From Umbilicaria muhlenbergii (taxonomy: Eukaryota > Ascomycota > Lecanoromycetes > Umbilicariales > Umbilicariaceae), in contig KK106986.1 of assembly GCA_000611775.1 (NCBI GenBank), forward strand, positions 868,001 through 932,000: a stretch of DNA of 64,000 nt. The letters run 5' to 3'. A program made the translations under genes and the position numbers. Of the stretch, positions 34,819 through 46,836 are shown in pieces. The stretch's first letter is position 1. Each line of letters begins with the position of its first letter. The notes below the pieces were generated by a model. That model was not told where the DNA came from, did not search any database, and saw nothing but the letters and a program-made list of their open reading frames with translations.

Positions 34819-36743
34819 ATGTCTGCTCCTGCCGGTAGGGAATCAACGACTCAGTCTGGGCATTCGGTGTCCGGATCACCCTCGAATGGCTCTGTTGCGG
34901 ATACAGCATCGATAAAGGAGCAGCATGAGCCAGAAAGAGTGCTCACGCAACAAATATCCATTGGATCTCACCGACCGCCTCTTTCTCGGAGAAGAACTTC
35001 GATCGGAACGACTGGGACTACAGATCCCGATTTTGAGGTGGACTGGGACGACGACGATGATCCGGCGAACCCTAGGAACTGGCCAATGTGGTACAAAGGC
35101 GTGACCATTGGTTTTATATCCTGGAGTACATGGGTGTTCGATGCCCCCTCAACTGCTTTTATTGAACTTGTATCTGATTGATTCTGTATTTAGGGTTGTT
35201 CTGTACTCAACCTCCTACACCACAGGCCTTCCAGATATGATGCGGGACTTTCACGTTTCGTCTGAACCCGTGGTAACCCTCGGCGTCACCACTTATCTTA
35301 TTGGCCTAGCAGTCGGTTCAGTGATCTTGGCACCAGTTTCGGAGATCTATGGCAGAAGGCCCGTGTATATGTGCAGCATGCTTTTCTTCATGGTGCTCAT
35401 CATTCCATGTGGCCTCGCAACTTCTCTGGCCGAAGTGCTCGTCGTGCGGTTCTTCGGAGCCGTGGCTGGCAGCGCTATGATCGCCAACGCGCCTGGCTCC
35501 GTCAGCGACATCGTCAACGACGAGTATCGAGCATTAGCTTTCTCGATATGGTCTATAGGACCTTTAAACGGGTCAGTGGCCCCTCTAGACATACCACCAC
35601 CGTTGACTTGACTAAGTCATCACCGTACCTCAGCCCAACCTTTGGCCCAATCATCGGCGGCTTTACCACGCAATACCTTGGCTGGCGATGGACCAATTGG
35701 ATCGTGATGATCCTCTCCGCCGTCGCCTGGATATTCGTCTGCTCCCTCAAAGAAACTTACGCCCCCGCCCTCCTCATCCAAAAAGCGAAACTCCGCCGAA
35801 AAGAAACGGGTGACTCCCGCTGGTGGTCGCGCTACGACCAAAAAGTCCCCTTCATCCAACTCCTAAAAGTAAACCTCAGCAGACCCTTCGTCATGACCTT
35901 TACCGAACCCATCTGCATCTTTGTACGCCCCACCACGGCCCCCCCCTTTCATCCCACAATCCCCCCTCCCCAAAACCCCTCCCCGCTAACACGTCTCAGT
36001 GGGACGTCTACATCGCCATCATCTACGGCATCCTCTACCTCTGCTTCGTCGCCTACCCCCTAGTCTTCACCCGCCTCCGCGGCTGGTCCGCCGGCATCTC
36101 CAGCCTCGCCTTCACCGGCATCGGCATCGGCGCCTTCCTCGTCATCGCCGCCGAACCCCTCATCCGCCGCATGATCAACGCCCACCGCCCGGACCCCGCA
36201 ACCGGCAAACCGCCCCCGGAGGCTATGGTCAGCGTCGTCTGCATCGCGGCCGTGCTGGCCCCGATCGGCGAGCTCTGGTTCGCGTGGACGTGCGCGCCCA
36301 AGACGGTGCATTGGGTGTGGCCCTTGTTGGCGGGGATACCGTTCGGAGCGGGGAATACGGCGGTTTTTATCTATGCGAGTAATTATCTCGCGCACAGCTA
36401 TGGCATCTATAGCGCCTCGGCTATGGCGGGGAATTCCGTCGTCAGGAGTCTTTTGGGCGGGACGTTGCCGTTGGCGGGGCCGGCGATGTATGCGAGGCTG
36501 GGCCCGCATTGGGCGGGGACGCTGCTGGGGTTGGTGCAGGTGGCCATTATTCCTATTCCGGTCGTTTTTTATAAGTGGGGGGGGAGGATCAGGATGAAGA
36601 GTTCTTTGATTAGGAGTATGCAGGCTGATAAGGAGAGGTTGGAGGGGAAGAGGAGGGGGAGGGCGGTGGAGAGGTCGGTGGAGGTGGTGGCGGAGGCGGG
36701 GGTGGCGGGGGTGGAGGGGAGGGAGAAGGAGTTGGAGGTTTGA
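34819..36743 (+). CDS. MFS transporter, DHA1 drug/polyamine:H+ antiporter-like
   Basis: Four exons: 34819-35135, 35194-35571, 35634-35922 and 36000-36743, with introns of 58, 62 and 77 nt. Product 575 aa with about 12 membrane segments. An 85-residue cytosolic N-terminus precedes WPMWYKGV and TM1. The DHA1 signatures are APVSEIYGRRPVY (loop 2-3), FSIWSIGPLNGPTFGPIIGG (TM5 motif C region), WRWTNW, SLKETYAP and GAGNTAVFIYASNYL. Intron 1 uses the uncommon donor GTTCGA; this join alone restores WSTWVVVLYSTSYTTG across TM1. The family exports drugs, toxins or polyamines at the plasma membrane. The substrate cannot be assigned, and no biosynthetic genes adjoin. The C-terminal tail is Glu/Arg-rich and variable. 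Confidence 0.92.
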
Positions 36744-37108
36744 TTATGGGGGTGTATGTGGAGCATGAAGAGGAGGAGTTGAGGGTTAAAAGCATGCGTG
36801 AGAATGTTCTTATACGAGGGGACAGGGTATGGTGTCGATGGCTTTTGCATAAGTGCACGGCGTTGGAGATCACGACATCTGGGGAAAACTATCGTTATAA
36901 TGATCGTTGGTCTAAACGGGGGTCTTGTCGATGGATGGAGTAGGCGACAACCACCATTGCAATGGGATCTGTCCTGGACCATCATGAAGGGCGGGTCAAA
37001 TATAAGAAGTATATACCAGACATGGTATCGGAGGAAGCTTCACCAGTGTCAAGTATCTCTGTACCAAGTCCTTATCTACATCAATATAGTCTTACAGAAC
37101 AAGCACCA
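36744..37108. other. Convergent 3' region, MFS transporter / PPR gene
   Basis: 365 bp between the stop codons of converging genes. Nothing else is seen. Confidence 0.4.
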
Positions 37109-39151
37109 CTATTTTTCAAGCGATGGGCAGTGCTTCCATCCCGAACGCCGCACCACTGGAACATCGATGCCATTCTCAACTTTCCACATCGTTGACGAGT
37201 ATTTCCATATACCCTCGCGGACCCATCGTCTGTCCATGACCAATGCCTCTTCGAGTTTCTCTGCAAGCAACGACTTAGGACGGTACTGCTTAGCGGCCTC
37301 GAGATCCTCACTCAAGAATTGCTTTGCAAGCTCTATAAAATCCGGACCCTGGGAAGATGGTATCGCTGCCTCTGCCATCGCGACGAGCTGTTGAACAGTA
37401 TCCAACCGCATGGCATTGTTGTGTCCTCCATCGCCATGCCTAACGCCTACTACGCATTTGCCAGCTGTAGACCTCCAAGCCTCCGCCATGCTCTTCTGTT
37501 CAGATGGAATAGGGCGCGCAAGGCTGTTCATGACAAGCTTCTGTATGGGATAGCTTACTGCCGCAGCTATGCATGAAAATCTCCAAACGACTCGACAACA
37601 ATTGAGTAGTTTATTTTTCCAAGTCAGCATGAACAGTTGATGAAAGTGATTCTCTACTGGTAAAATATCGAATGAGGATTCAAATGTTCGAAGCACCCGT
37701 ATAGCTCCGTCCATGTTGCGTCGTCTTGAACAGTGCCCAAGGAGTGTATTCAAAGTTACCGCATTCGGCTTGATCCCCCGTTGCTCCATGAAGCGTAGTA
37801 CATCGAGAGCCTGGGGTAGCAAGCCACGGTCGCCCAATTCATCTAAAATACGGTTGCCCGCCGACACTGACAGCCAGTCGGAGCTATATTGCCGGTCCAT
37901 TGAGTCAAGGAAAACCGGGACCTCTTGACCACTGTCCAGACGGGCATCGATCTCATCCCCGACAATCTGATTCACAGCATCTTTCAATGTGGATGTCTGA
38001 TCTAGAAGGCCTCGTTCTCTCATGGTTCTTATGATTAGTAGCTTTACGGCTTTCGTATGAATAGCCATCAGCAATGCTACCCAGGTTTCACCATTCGGCT
38101 GGACACCTCTCCGAACCATTGCTTGCAGGAAGAAAGTGTAGTTATGAAGATCCTTGCGCGAAGCGGCCCCACGTAGGATGGCATTGAAAGTCCCAGCATT
38201 AAAGCTCAATCCGAGTTGGTCCATCCGAATGAAGAGAATACGAGTTGTCGGGATGAAACCATGCTTGACAAGGAAGACACAGGCGGTATCAAAGGCCCGT
38301 ACAGTCAGGCTGGCTTTCAAGGATGGGTCACTGAAGAGTTCCTCCAATGTGCGTGCTATAGCTGCAACGTGTGATTCGGATGCTCCGTAGAGGTGATGAT
38401 GCATTGTGCGACTGACTGAGGACGTCGTGAGATCTTCAACGTAACCGAGGAAGGCCAATGGAGACCAAACGTCTGGACGTGGTATCCGATTTGCATGAAT
38501 CTCGGAAAACCTAGGCCGATCCTCGGTCCGTTTTTGTCTCGACATGGCTCCCCTGAGGATTTGCGCCTTTTTTTTTCCCGGTTCAATGCTACCAGGTCGA
38601 GAGTACTGCTGTAACAAGCCAAACGGTACCCGCCAATCGTATGACCATAGACCTTTGTCCTTCAGTCGACTGTTCACGAATACCTTATTGGCCTTGTGCT
38701 TCTGTCTGCCTTCGTCAACTGTGAGCATCCGTCGCACATTGGCCGCATCTTTAACGCCGAGGGTGTTTCGAAGACGATCAAGTGTCACGGGATATAGCTC
38801 GTGTTTTTCAATTTGTTCGGATGGGTTGTGGTCAACAGGCCGCCGTCGTTCGTTCGGTACAACGTTTAGAGGTACAATGGCATTGGGCACAAGCCTCTTC
38901 TTCGGCGCCCTCTTTCCCGAGGGGTTGTAGCATTTTTCTCTTTCTTGACCGCGATGCTGGAAGTATTGGCTGATAGTGACGGGTGTGGTTTTGGAGGCAT
39001 TGTCTGAGTGGACGGTTTCTTGTGGAGCTTCAATCGCTGTGGAAGCGTACAACCGTGGATAAAGGAAAAAAAGAGGGTCCCTGGGAGCCGCAAATAGAGA
39101 GTCCACGATTGATGACCTGCTCCTGTGATAGAGACGACTTCCCAGGGACAT
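37109..39151 (-). CDS. Pentatricopeptide-repeat-like mitochondrial protein
   Basis: Single exon of 680 aa starting at the ATG at 39151. The N-terminus (MSLGSRLYHRSRSS, then LYPRLYAST) is Arg/Ser-rich, lacks acidic residues for about 23 positions and looks like a mitochondrial import signal. A basic, low-complexity region follows to about 250. Helical repeats of about 35 residues then occur, including AGTFNAILRGAASRKD with VRRGVQPNGETW, and LLPQALDVLRFMEQRGIKPN with AVTLNTLLGHCSRRRN, matching the PPR consensus. PPR proteins bind single-stranded organellar RNA and act in processing, stability or translation. The specific target is unknown. It is divergent from the proteasome gene with 293 bp between starts. 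No defect was seen. Confidence 0.8.
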   Translation of the reverse strand: MSLGSRLYHRSRSSIVDSLFAAPRDPLFFLYPRLYASTAIEAPQETVHSDNASKTTPVTISQYFQHRGQEREKCYNPSGKRAPKKRLVPNAIVPLNVVPNERRRPVDHNPSEQIEKHELYPVTLDRLRNTLGVKDAANVRRMLTVDEGRQKHKANKVFVNSRLKDKGLWSYDWRVPFGLLQQYSRPGSIEPGKKKAQILRGAMSRQKRTEDRPRFSEIHANRIPRPDVWSPLAFLGYVEDLTTSSVSRTMHHHLYGASESHVAAIARTLEELFSDPSLKASLTVRAFDTACVFLVKHGFIPTTRILFIRMDQLGLSFNAGTFNAILRGAASRKDLHNYTFFLQAMVRRGVQPNGETWVALLMAIHTKAVKLLIIRTMRERGLLDQTSTLKDAVNQIVGDEIDARLDSGQEVPVFLDSMDRQYSSDWLSVSAGNRILDELGDRGLLPQALDVLRFMEQRGIKPNAVTLNTLLGHCSRRRNMDGAIRVLRTFESSFDILPVENHFHQLFMLTWKNKLLNCCRVVWRFSCIAAAVSYPIQKLVMNSLARPIPSEQKSMAEAWRSTAGKCVVGVRHGDGGHNNAMRLDTVQQLVAMAEAAIPSSQGPDFIELAKQFLSEDLEAAKQYRPKSLLAEKLEEALVMDRRWVREGIWKYSSTMWKVENGIDVPVVRRSGWKHCPSLEK

Positions 39152-39444
39152 ATGCTATGATGTTCGCATACTGGGTGTTGTTGAATTGCAAGTTCTGAAG
39201 TGCGCCTGTAAATTTGAAGCTCTCACGGCAAGAGCCGTCCGGAGCTTCAGCCTGCTAGGCCTCCTTCTCGCACGCGTTCAGCATGAGCGCTTCAAGGCTA
39301 CGCAACAATTTTACGGAATCAACGACAACAAAGAGAGCCACCTCAGATCTCCTCTGTTCTCACCTTGCCTGGGTTCTCAGATACACGATCGTTGTATCCT
39401 TATTGGTCACATCAAAGCTATCCGGTTGTTTCACCTTCCTCACG

Positions 39445-40504
39445 ATGTCAGGTACGTCGCTTCAGAGGCAGAGCTTCGTTCGGCACCACCGAGAGCTGAC
39501 AACTGCTTCTCATCAGGCAGCGCAGGCTACGATAGGCATATCACCATCTTCTCGGACCAAGGCAGATTATACCAAGTCGGTCAGTAGTATATATCGAACC
39601 TCTCCCTCAAGTATCCGCCTCGTACACAGCTTGCTTGCCATATGTAGCTGCTTTGGTGCCTCGATACGAACATCTTCTAACATTAATCATTCAACAGAAT
39701 ACGCCTTCAAAGCCATCACTGCTGCGAATATTACCTCAGTGGGCGTTCGAGGCAAGAACTGCGCAGTTGTACTCTCCCAGAAAAAGGTTCCAGTGAGTGC
39801 TTGCCGTCCAATCATCTGTCTCTGCTGCATACTAAGTCGGCCACATCGTCAGGACAAGCTGATCGATCCTTCCTCCGTGTCGCACATCTTCAAGCTCTCG
39901 CCTTCTGTTGGATGTGTCATGACGGGATCGATAGCAGATGCTAGAGCGTCTGTCAATAGAGCACGAGGAGAAGCAGCTGAGTTTCGGTATAAGTACGGAT
40001 ATGAGATGCCATGCGACGTTCTAGCCAAACGACTGGCAAACATCAACCAGGTGTATACTCAAAGGGTCAGTGAGCTAGCTGACTCGGGTCCCGCTGTGTC
40101 ATCGCTGACCGGAACAGGCATACATGCGACCCCTGGGTGTGGCAACCACACTGATCTCAGTTGATTCCGAATTCGGTCCCCAGTTATACAAATGTGACCC
40201 TGCAGGATACTATGTCGGGTACAAAGCGGCTGCATCCGGGCCGAAACAACAGGAGGCGTTGAACCACCTAGAAAAGAAGCTGAAGAACAAAGAGTGCGCT
40301 GAAGGAACCTGGGAAGATGTAGTGGAATTGGGAATATCGACGCTGAGCACGGTCCTGAGCGTGGATTTCAAGAAGGGCGAATTGGAGGTCGGCATCGTCG
40401 GCGGTCCCAAAGCTGGAGACCAGGAAGGGTCCGACCCAGGATTTCGGGCCTTGACAGAGGACGAGATCGAGGAGAGATTACAGGCGATCAGCGAGAAGGA
40501 CTAG
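39445..40504 (+). CDS. scl1: 20S proteasome subunit alpha1 (Scl1/PSMA6)
   Basis: Five exons: 39445-39451, 39517-39579, 39698-39792, 39853-40065 and 40118-40504, with introns of 65, 118, 60 and 52 nt. Product 254 aa. The first exon has only 7 nt (ATGTCAG). The spliced start reads [20 protein letters not shown], then YQVEYAFKAI across the exon 2/3 join, the alpha-subunit signature. [20 protein letters not shown] and [13 protein letters not shown] follow. The segment [20 protein letters not shown] and the end [11 protein letters not shown] identify alpha1 rather than another alpha subunit. It sits in the outer heptameric ring that gates the proteolytic chamber. Promoter sequence is shared with the PPR gene. 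Confidence 0.96.
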
Positions 40505-41470
40505 GGATTTGCACTAGCATGGTAGCATAAGGTTACCGTGCAGCAGGTGAGTCGGCGCCGTCCCCCTTTCCGGCCTATTTGGATGATTTGTTTACATTTC
40601 TCAGGTGATGACGCTATCGAAGACTGACGATGGGCCAGTGTATCAGCTTCCCCAGCGTGTACCAATATTAGATGCGCTTGAGCGTTGAGAGCAAATGCAG
40701 AATGACAGCATGGCATTAAATTTTTCCATTCAGATGCGACAGGTACAGGCGTGGGCGCTGGGCGCAGGGCGCTGGTAGGTTCTGACCCCATAATGTACAC
40801 AGCCGCAGTGGTGGCTTTCCAGGGCCGGGGCGGGCTTGAGATCGCGTTGCAGTCGCATTGCAGGAAACGACGGTCCATGAACGTGGATGACCGGGATGCT
40901 CTAAGCGAAGCCAAGAAGACTAACATTAGAACCTGGGAATGATCTGACCTTGCTGAAGTCGCTGAAGTCGCTGACCAATGTGCGACGTTAATGTTCAGCT
41001 CTACTTGTCCTTTTGGGAATTAAGCCTGCAGGTTCGCGCCTTTCGTGTGCACGACGGTGCTCATTGCGGTCGTTGATCGAGTATGGCGTGGGCTTGATTT
41101 GTGGACTGGCGATTTGGTGGCGCTGCTCAGCCGGTAATTATGCGTCGGCTGACTGTGAGCTCTCTATCAAGCAGCGGCACCGTCGTTTCCGTTCCAGCTT
41201 GTATCCTCCTCATTCTCGCTTTCGGACTTGCCCCCCTTGTGTATTCTGTCCTTCACTCTGCAAGTCAATGTATCCTTTGACATTGATCTCTTCCCCCAGC
41301 TGGCCATTGGTGCACGATGCTCCATCAGCCAGCCACATCGGAGACGGTCCACCGTCTCATTCTCCAGCTGCAGAACATCTCTCCTTACACATGCATCTTG
41401 ACTTCTTCAAAAGGCTGCTGGAAGACCCTGGGGTCCTGAAATATCCAGCACACATCCTGCAGATCTTGCA
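40505..41470. other. Intergenic region, proteasome alpha1 / 158-aa protein
   Basis: 966 bp. A small 9-bp repeat (GCTGAAGTC, about 2.5 copies) lies near 40952-40976. No gene is recognised. Confidence 0.4.
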
Positions 41471-42076
41471 ATGTCCCGAAGAAACGCTCAGAGCAAGGCC
41501 AAAGTGATGGCAGACGGTCGTGAGTGTGCATCGCCTGTTGCTGCTAATGGCAACTCCCTTCTTCCATTCTACTGACAACCCCGGGTAGTCAATGAAGCCC
41601 GCGCTATGAGGGTTGTCGAGGTCACGAATGATTTCCGAACACTCCAACACCAGATCTCCCAGTACCAGATCACCCCCGAACCCGAGGATTACTACGAACT
41701 CGGCTACGAGGTCCTCCGCCAATGCAGCGCCGAGGCTCAAGCCGTCCTCTCTGCACACTTTCCCGGCGGGTCTTTGCAAGTGCCGAGCAGCAACGGAGAG
41801 AAGGAGAAGCAGCAACTGCAACGGTATGTGCTGGACTGGGTCTCTTGTCTCACAAGACGCAACGGCTGACGCAACTCATTCAGAGTTATGCTCGACGCAA
41901 GCGCGCGGCGTTTCCAAGCTCAGAAAATCTACCTCCGAGCCGTGGCAGCTATCCGGTGGGCGAATTCGAGAAACGCCATTCTTCAGGGGCAGATGCCGCA
42001 TTCAGGCAACGCGGCTGCGCTGCAGCAGGCGGACGATAATCTCAGAGCAGTGCGCTTCGGCCTCGCCGCCTACTAA
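41471..42076 (+). CDS. Unrecognised small protein, 158 aa
   Basis: Three exons: 41471-41519, 41589-41823 and 41884-42076, with introns of 69 and 60 nt that have good donors (GTGAGT, GTATGT) and matching phases 1 and 2. The protein begins MSRRNAQSKAKVMADG and then has mostly helical, charged segments: LQHQISQYQITPEPEDYYEL, GYEVLRQCSAEAQAVLSAHF, VMLDASARRFQAQKIYLRAV, IRWANSRNAIL and DDNLRAVRFGLAAY at the C-terminus. I recognise no domain, signal peptide or membrane segment. The helices look able to form a coiled coil or small bundle. Real splicing and absence of stops support a gene. Function is unknown. Confidence 0.68.
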
Positions 42077-43452
42077 AGTGAATGAGAACTGACACAGTCT
42101 GGTGTAGGAGCTCTCCACGGTTACGGACCAACGCTGTGTCAACGTCTTGAGGACCAAGGACTCCCAGGCTGGACATTGGCTACAGGAAGACCCGTCTCTC
42201 CAAACGATGCTCGACTGGATTCGGACACAGCAATGAGTGCGTGTACGATTGCTACGGGACGTTGACCAGCTCGGGAATTTACAGCGCGAATGTCCTTTTG
42301 TGCGCGGCGAAAGTCTGTTTCATGGGCTTGTGGAACGATTAGATGGCATTGCTTGGCGCTGGTACGCGGAAGACACTCGCATGGATTGGATGGGGTATCA
42401 AAAGCGATAGACATGCTTGGAAATTGCACGGATTGGGCTCATACACTACTTTCTTTATGTTTCTTTGTTCTTTGCGGCACTACAGGAGCATTTTGCGAAT
42501 GCGTTTGATTTGATTTCCCTCGTTATGCCTGGAGCAATGTACAATCAAGCTGTGTGTTCCGGGGGGTTTAGCTTTTGGCAGGTCCAACCGTTCGTTCGTT
42601 AGATTAGATTTCCTCTATCCCACGATAGTACTTTAATTCCACTCTCACTATCTTACTTCACCACTACCGTGGCTCCGTATCTCGATAAGCTTCTCACCCG
42701 GTACCTTTGACTTCCGCTGCTCCGCCTTCATGCACCGGCCGTAACAAAATCCCAACTTCCCCGCAAACTGTCCCACAATTGTACATGTCGAAGGAAAGCC
42801 CTATGGCAAGCCCGGATCTGACAATCTGACTGCAGATTGCACGTCAATGCTACCTTACCATCACACTGTTGCGCGTGCTCGCTTGTTGTGAAAGGGGCGC
42901 AGCCGGCCGGCGGCTGCAGCCCTCTCTCTGCACGATACTGATCAGGTAAGTACATCCGTAGCGGGACGTGGGTTCATCAAGATCGTGCGGGAGATACTAC
43001 ATCAGATAAGCGGCCGAGGCCGGGGAGAAGGGGGGGGAGGGCTGTGGGATGGATGTCGCACGGATGATCAGGGTACCTGGATGATTGTCGGTATGCCCGG
43101 CCGAGTTTAGGAGAGGAGGGTGTGGTGTGAGCGCGCGACTCGCGGAATAATTGAGAAAAGAGGTCCGAGGTAATTGTTGACATCAGACTGCATGCCGTGC
43201 TCGGGAGAGGAATTCTCCGATCGTGCAAGTTGACAGTTCGGTCTGCTCCGGAGCAGCTGGCTGGGAGACGCCGTTGCATTGGAACTGATCACGTGATACA
43301 CCCTGCATGCGTCGGGACGAAGTATGGAATAACCCCAATTCCACCAATCACACGACATTCAAGTCCCTTCGAATACGCCGAAACCCCATGCCAATGCTAC
43401 GTTTCAACGGGGCTACCGTCCCCGCTGATAAACTCCTATTGACAGCGTCACA
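42077..43452. other. Convergent 3' region, 158-aa protein / GH5
   Basis: 1.4 kb between converging genes, longer than the other convergent gaps here. No motif-bearing frame was found. A short CACAT repeat at 43444-43465 overlaps the GH5 stop region. Confidence 0.4.
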
Positions 43453-45852
43453 TCACATCACATCACACCTACTCTGCTGACACCGATCCAAATACCCTTC
43501 CTCCTCCTCCTTCCCCAGCGCCATCCCCTGCCTCCTCTTCACCCCCGTAACTTTTATATTCGAATCCCCTTCCCCGTGCCACCACCGCAGCCGTTGGATC
43601 AGACCCCCATCAGCGTCATCAACACTGATGCTCCATTTCCCCCCACTAACCACAACCTCCGTCCTGTCGCTTGGGAAGTGGAACTCCGGAAGGAAGATCT
43701 CCGTCGGCGCGTCCTCCGTTGCGGCGGTTTTGCATGTCAATGAGAACGTGAAGGTGCAGTTGCGCATGTCGAAGCCGTAGGAGACGTTGTTGCCCACTGT
43801 GGCGATGGGACAGGGTCGGACGAAAGCCTCTGCGGCCCGGAAACCGGGGGCGTTGCCGAGGTCGGCTGGTGTTTTGGAGGTTTGGGAGGAAATGGAGGGG
43901 GTGGAGAGGGTTTTTTTGAGGTTCTTGGGGGAAATGGGGGATTGGTCGCCGGATAGACTTTGAGAGTATGATGGTGAAGTCTCGTCCACAGACACGGTAG
44001 ACGCGGTTGCAGAGCCTTTATCGCGGGGTGCGGTGGGCGAAAGTGGGAGAGGTCTGTCATCAAGGGAGAAGATGGACAGATCCTCGCCGTTCCATTGATC
44101 ACCCCATTCGTGGGTATTCTAACATGTTTTAGTGCGGCTCTAAAGTCGGAAATAAAGGTAAACTTACCGTGGCCATGTATACCCATAAGGCATACCCGTT
44201 AGCACCACAACCCTCCAGCGCGAAGTGGTTTGCATCCATGGCGAGGGCTTGACTTGTGTAATCACCAGTCTTATATGCATACTTGTCGTCCATATCGTAT
44301 GGTATGCCAATCTCCGTGAACATGCAAGGATGATTCCCCATGTAGTCGATGCCTTCTTTAGTGATCGCTGCCAGCTGGTCCCGAAGGCAATTCCGTATTG
44401 CCGTTTCACCCACTTTGATGGCGAAAGCGGGCGACAAATATCTTCCACGCAGCAGTCCGAAAACATCCACGTTCCAGTATCGATTCCTGTGACAAGATCA
44501 ATTACTATAAAGATATAAGCAAGCTTTCAAGCATACCACTTCTTCATCATTAAGGTAATACCATCATAGTAGTGCGGCGAGTATACCATATTCGGATCAT
44601 CATCCTCAGTGCCCTTCAACGACGGCGGTATTTCTAGAACTGGTGGTTGGCAAAACATAATTGCATCTGCATGAATGCTAGTTATGATCTTCCGATGCTT
44701 CCTGTAATACTCCATGAAGTAATTATTTGTGAAATATTCGTAGTCGATTTTCTTTCCCGTCACTGGATGCCTCGCGAAATAATCCTTTTTTAGAAGTTGA
44801 TCATCAGACGGATCCCAGATCCCGTGTTGAGCCCAGAGGCATTCTCCCAACTTCCAGCCTGGGTCGCGCTTCCAACCATATCTCGAGTCATCATAGTCTG
44901 CGGGTAGCCAGACCGTTTCGCCTTTAGGATCTACCAGCTGCATACCAGACTTGTAGGGTCCCATCCCACCAAATTCCCAGGTGTCAACCTCACAAGATCT
45001 ACCGGAGCCTGTTAATATAGCTTGCCATGCTGTTGGTGAAGTTCCTTTTTGTAGCTTCTGCTCCGTAGGTATGGCAGTGAGATCGGGATGACCTATTAGA
45101 CCTCTGTTTGGCTCGTTCAAACTTTCCCAGCCAATAACCACGTCATTCTCGATGTCCCCAGCGTCGTGTATCCTTTGCGCCAGATGACGACAGGCAGCAA
45201 GGAAATGGTCTTGTAAATAGTCTTGGATGTTCTTGCCATCAATGATTGCTTTCGGCGCAAAGTCCCTACCACCCCAAAAGAGTGTGAAAATAATCTGGCA
45301 AGCCATGCGAGTGTAGTTCGTCGACCAGATCATTTTGGGATAGTTTGCTGGGTTGGGAGACGTGTTGTGAACCATAGCCCCTTCTGTGGCAGCGAAGCCT
45401 CGTGGATCCAGACCCATGGCATAAAGGGTCCACATAGGCGCGCCAGACCCGCCGGTAAACCTGGACCAGACATCCTGATGAGGATCGATCCAGATGTAAA
45501 ACCCATAATCCTTAGCCAGCCGTAACACTTCAATCGTGTGTTGAATCCACTCCTCGTCGTATTTCCCAGGCCCGGCGTGTTCAAGTGCCTCCCATGTCCA
45601 TATATATCGCATAGCATTGTAGCCCCATCTCTTAAGCCTCGAAAAATGTGTATGTGCTTCTTCTATCGAGAATGGCCTGCCAACGAAAGACACGTCGTCT
45701 CCTTCAAAGAACCTTTCCGGTATGTGCGAGGGCAGCTCGGGATGAGTAGGAAATTTGGCATCTCCCGCAACGTTAATCCCTCTCAAGACTACTTCTCGGC
45801 TTTTTGAATCACGGAATGTCCGCCCCTCGATCCTTAGGCGGAGAGGAGCCAT
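43453..45852 (-). CDS. GH5 (subfamily 12) sterylglucosidase / glucocerebrosidase-like
   Basis: Three exons on the minus strand: 45852-44537, 44486-44168 and 44118-43453, with introns of 50 and 49 nt. Product 766 aa. It starts with RIEGRTFRDSKSREVVLRGI, the beginning of a GH5 barrel. The acid/base Glu lies in WESLNEPN near residue 243 and the nucleophile Glu in FTEIGIPYD near 496, with HYYDG between. After the barrel (WGDQWNGEDLS) comes a Ser/Pro/Thr-rich insert of about 80 residues and a C-terminal beta domain. The layout and length match yeast Egh1 and cryptococcal EGCrP2, which hydrolyse ergosteryl-beta-glucoside and glucosylceramide inside the cell. No signal peptide is seen, in keeping with an intracellular enzyme. 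Exact lipid preference is inferred. Confidence 0.9.
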
Positions 45853-46836
45853 TCACAGGGAGTATAACAGCCTAGTAGCCCTGCGCGAGGGTGCACAAAC
45901 GCGGTGGCGCACAAGAGATGCTACGACTTTTAGAGAAGTGTGGTCGGTACGGCGTTGAGGAGGGTATTGGCAGGTGTGTCTGGAAGGGTACAAGCGTACC
46001 AAAATGTTCTGGTCGAAGCTCAGCGCTTTCAAAGGATAAGGGTCGAGGACAGGAGCATACAGGACGAGGGTCAAGTCTCGTAGGGTCCAGCTGATGACGT
46101 TTACTAGGAAAGCCACCCTCGTAAAACAACTGGAATAAGGTTCGCAAAGCCACATGTAACAACTTACCCGCATATGAAACAACTTTGTATTGATACATGC
46201 TGATACAAATTAGTTATTATTGTCAGATACTAAAGGTGAGACGGGCGAGCAGTTAGTGATTGGTTAGTTACTCATTAACGTTAGTAAGGGTTAGACAGTC
46301 AGGGAATCCAGGCCAAAAGAAGAATGTTGATATGTTGTGCCGATGCATCCAATGTATCGATTTGTATTGATACAGTACGGAAGTAATCAACATGTGTTAC
46401 AGTCGCACCCTGCTCAGCCCCATCGGGCCATAGTTATTCCGGCTGGCTATGTATACTCGTATATGCCCCGCCGTCCTCCCAGTTGGGATTCTCTAAACAT
46501 AATACACATGATTTATCTCCAACAAGCTTCTCATAGTCTCGCGCTGCGTCGCGTACATTTGTCCACACGCAAAACCTATGGATGGTTCAGTTGTACTTGT
46601 TTTTGGAGAATCTTCCCGTGCTACAGTCATATATATGGACCGATATAACCCTATCCTCCTTCGGGCCCTAAATAATCATTGAAACTTGCTCTTTGTGTTC
46701 GTTGATTTGTGGGCCTTTCCTCTGGAGAGAACGTCATTTGCGCGTTCCCTGCAGGTTCTGTTTTGAGTTAGGCTGAGCGTTTTGGCATTCAAAAACAAAG
46801 TCACTCCTTATCGGTTATCGAGCAATTTCTGCTTTC
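45853..46836. other. Divergent promoter region, GH5 / SRPK-like kinase
   Basis: 984 bp between two starts. It has an A/T-rich middle with repeated GATACA and GTTAG words near 46185-46300. No gene is recognised. Confidence 0.4.

Noticed and set aside
34819-45852. Possible secondary-metabolite cluster (MFS transporter with GH5 and orphan genes)
   Set aside because: No backbone synthase or tailoring genes lie between them, and the interval holds housekeeping genes such as proteasome alpha1.
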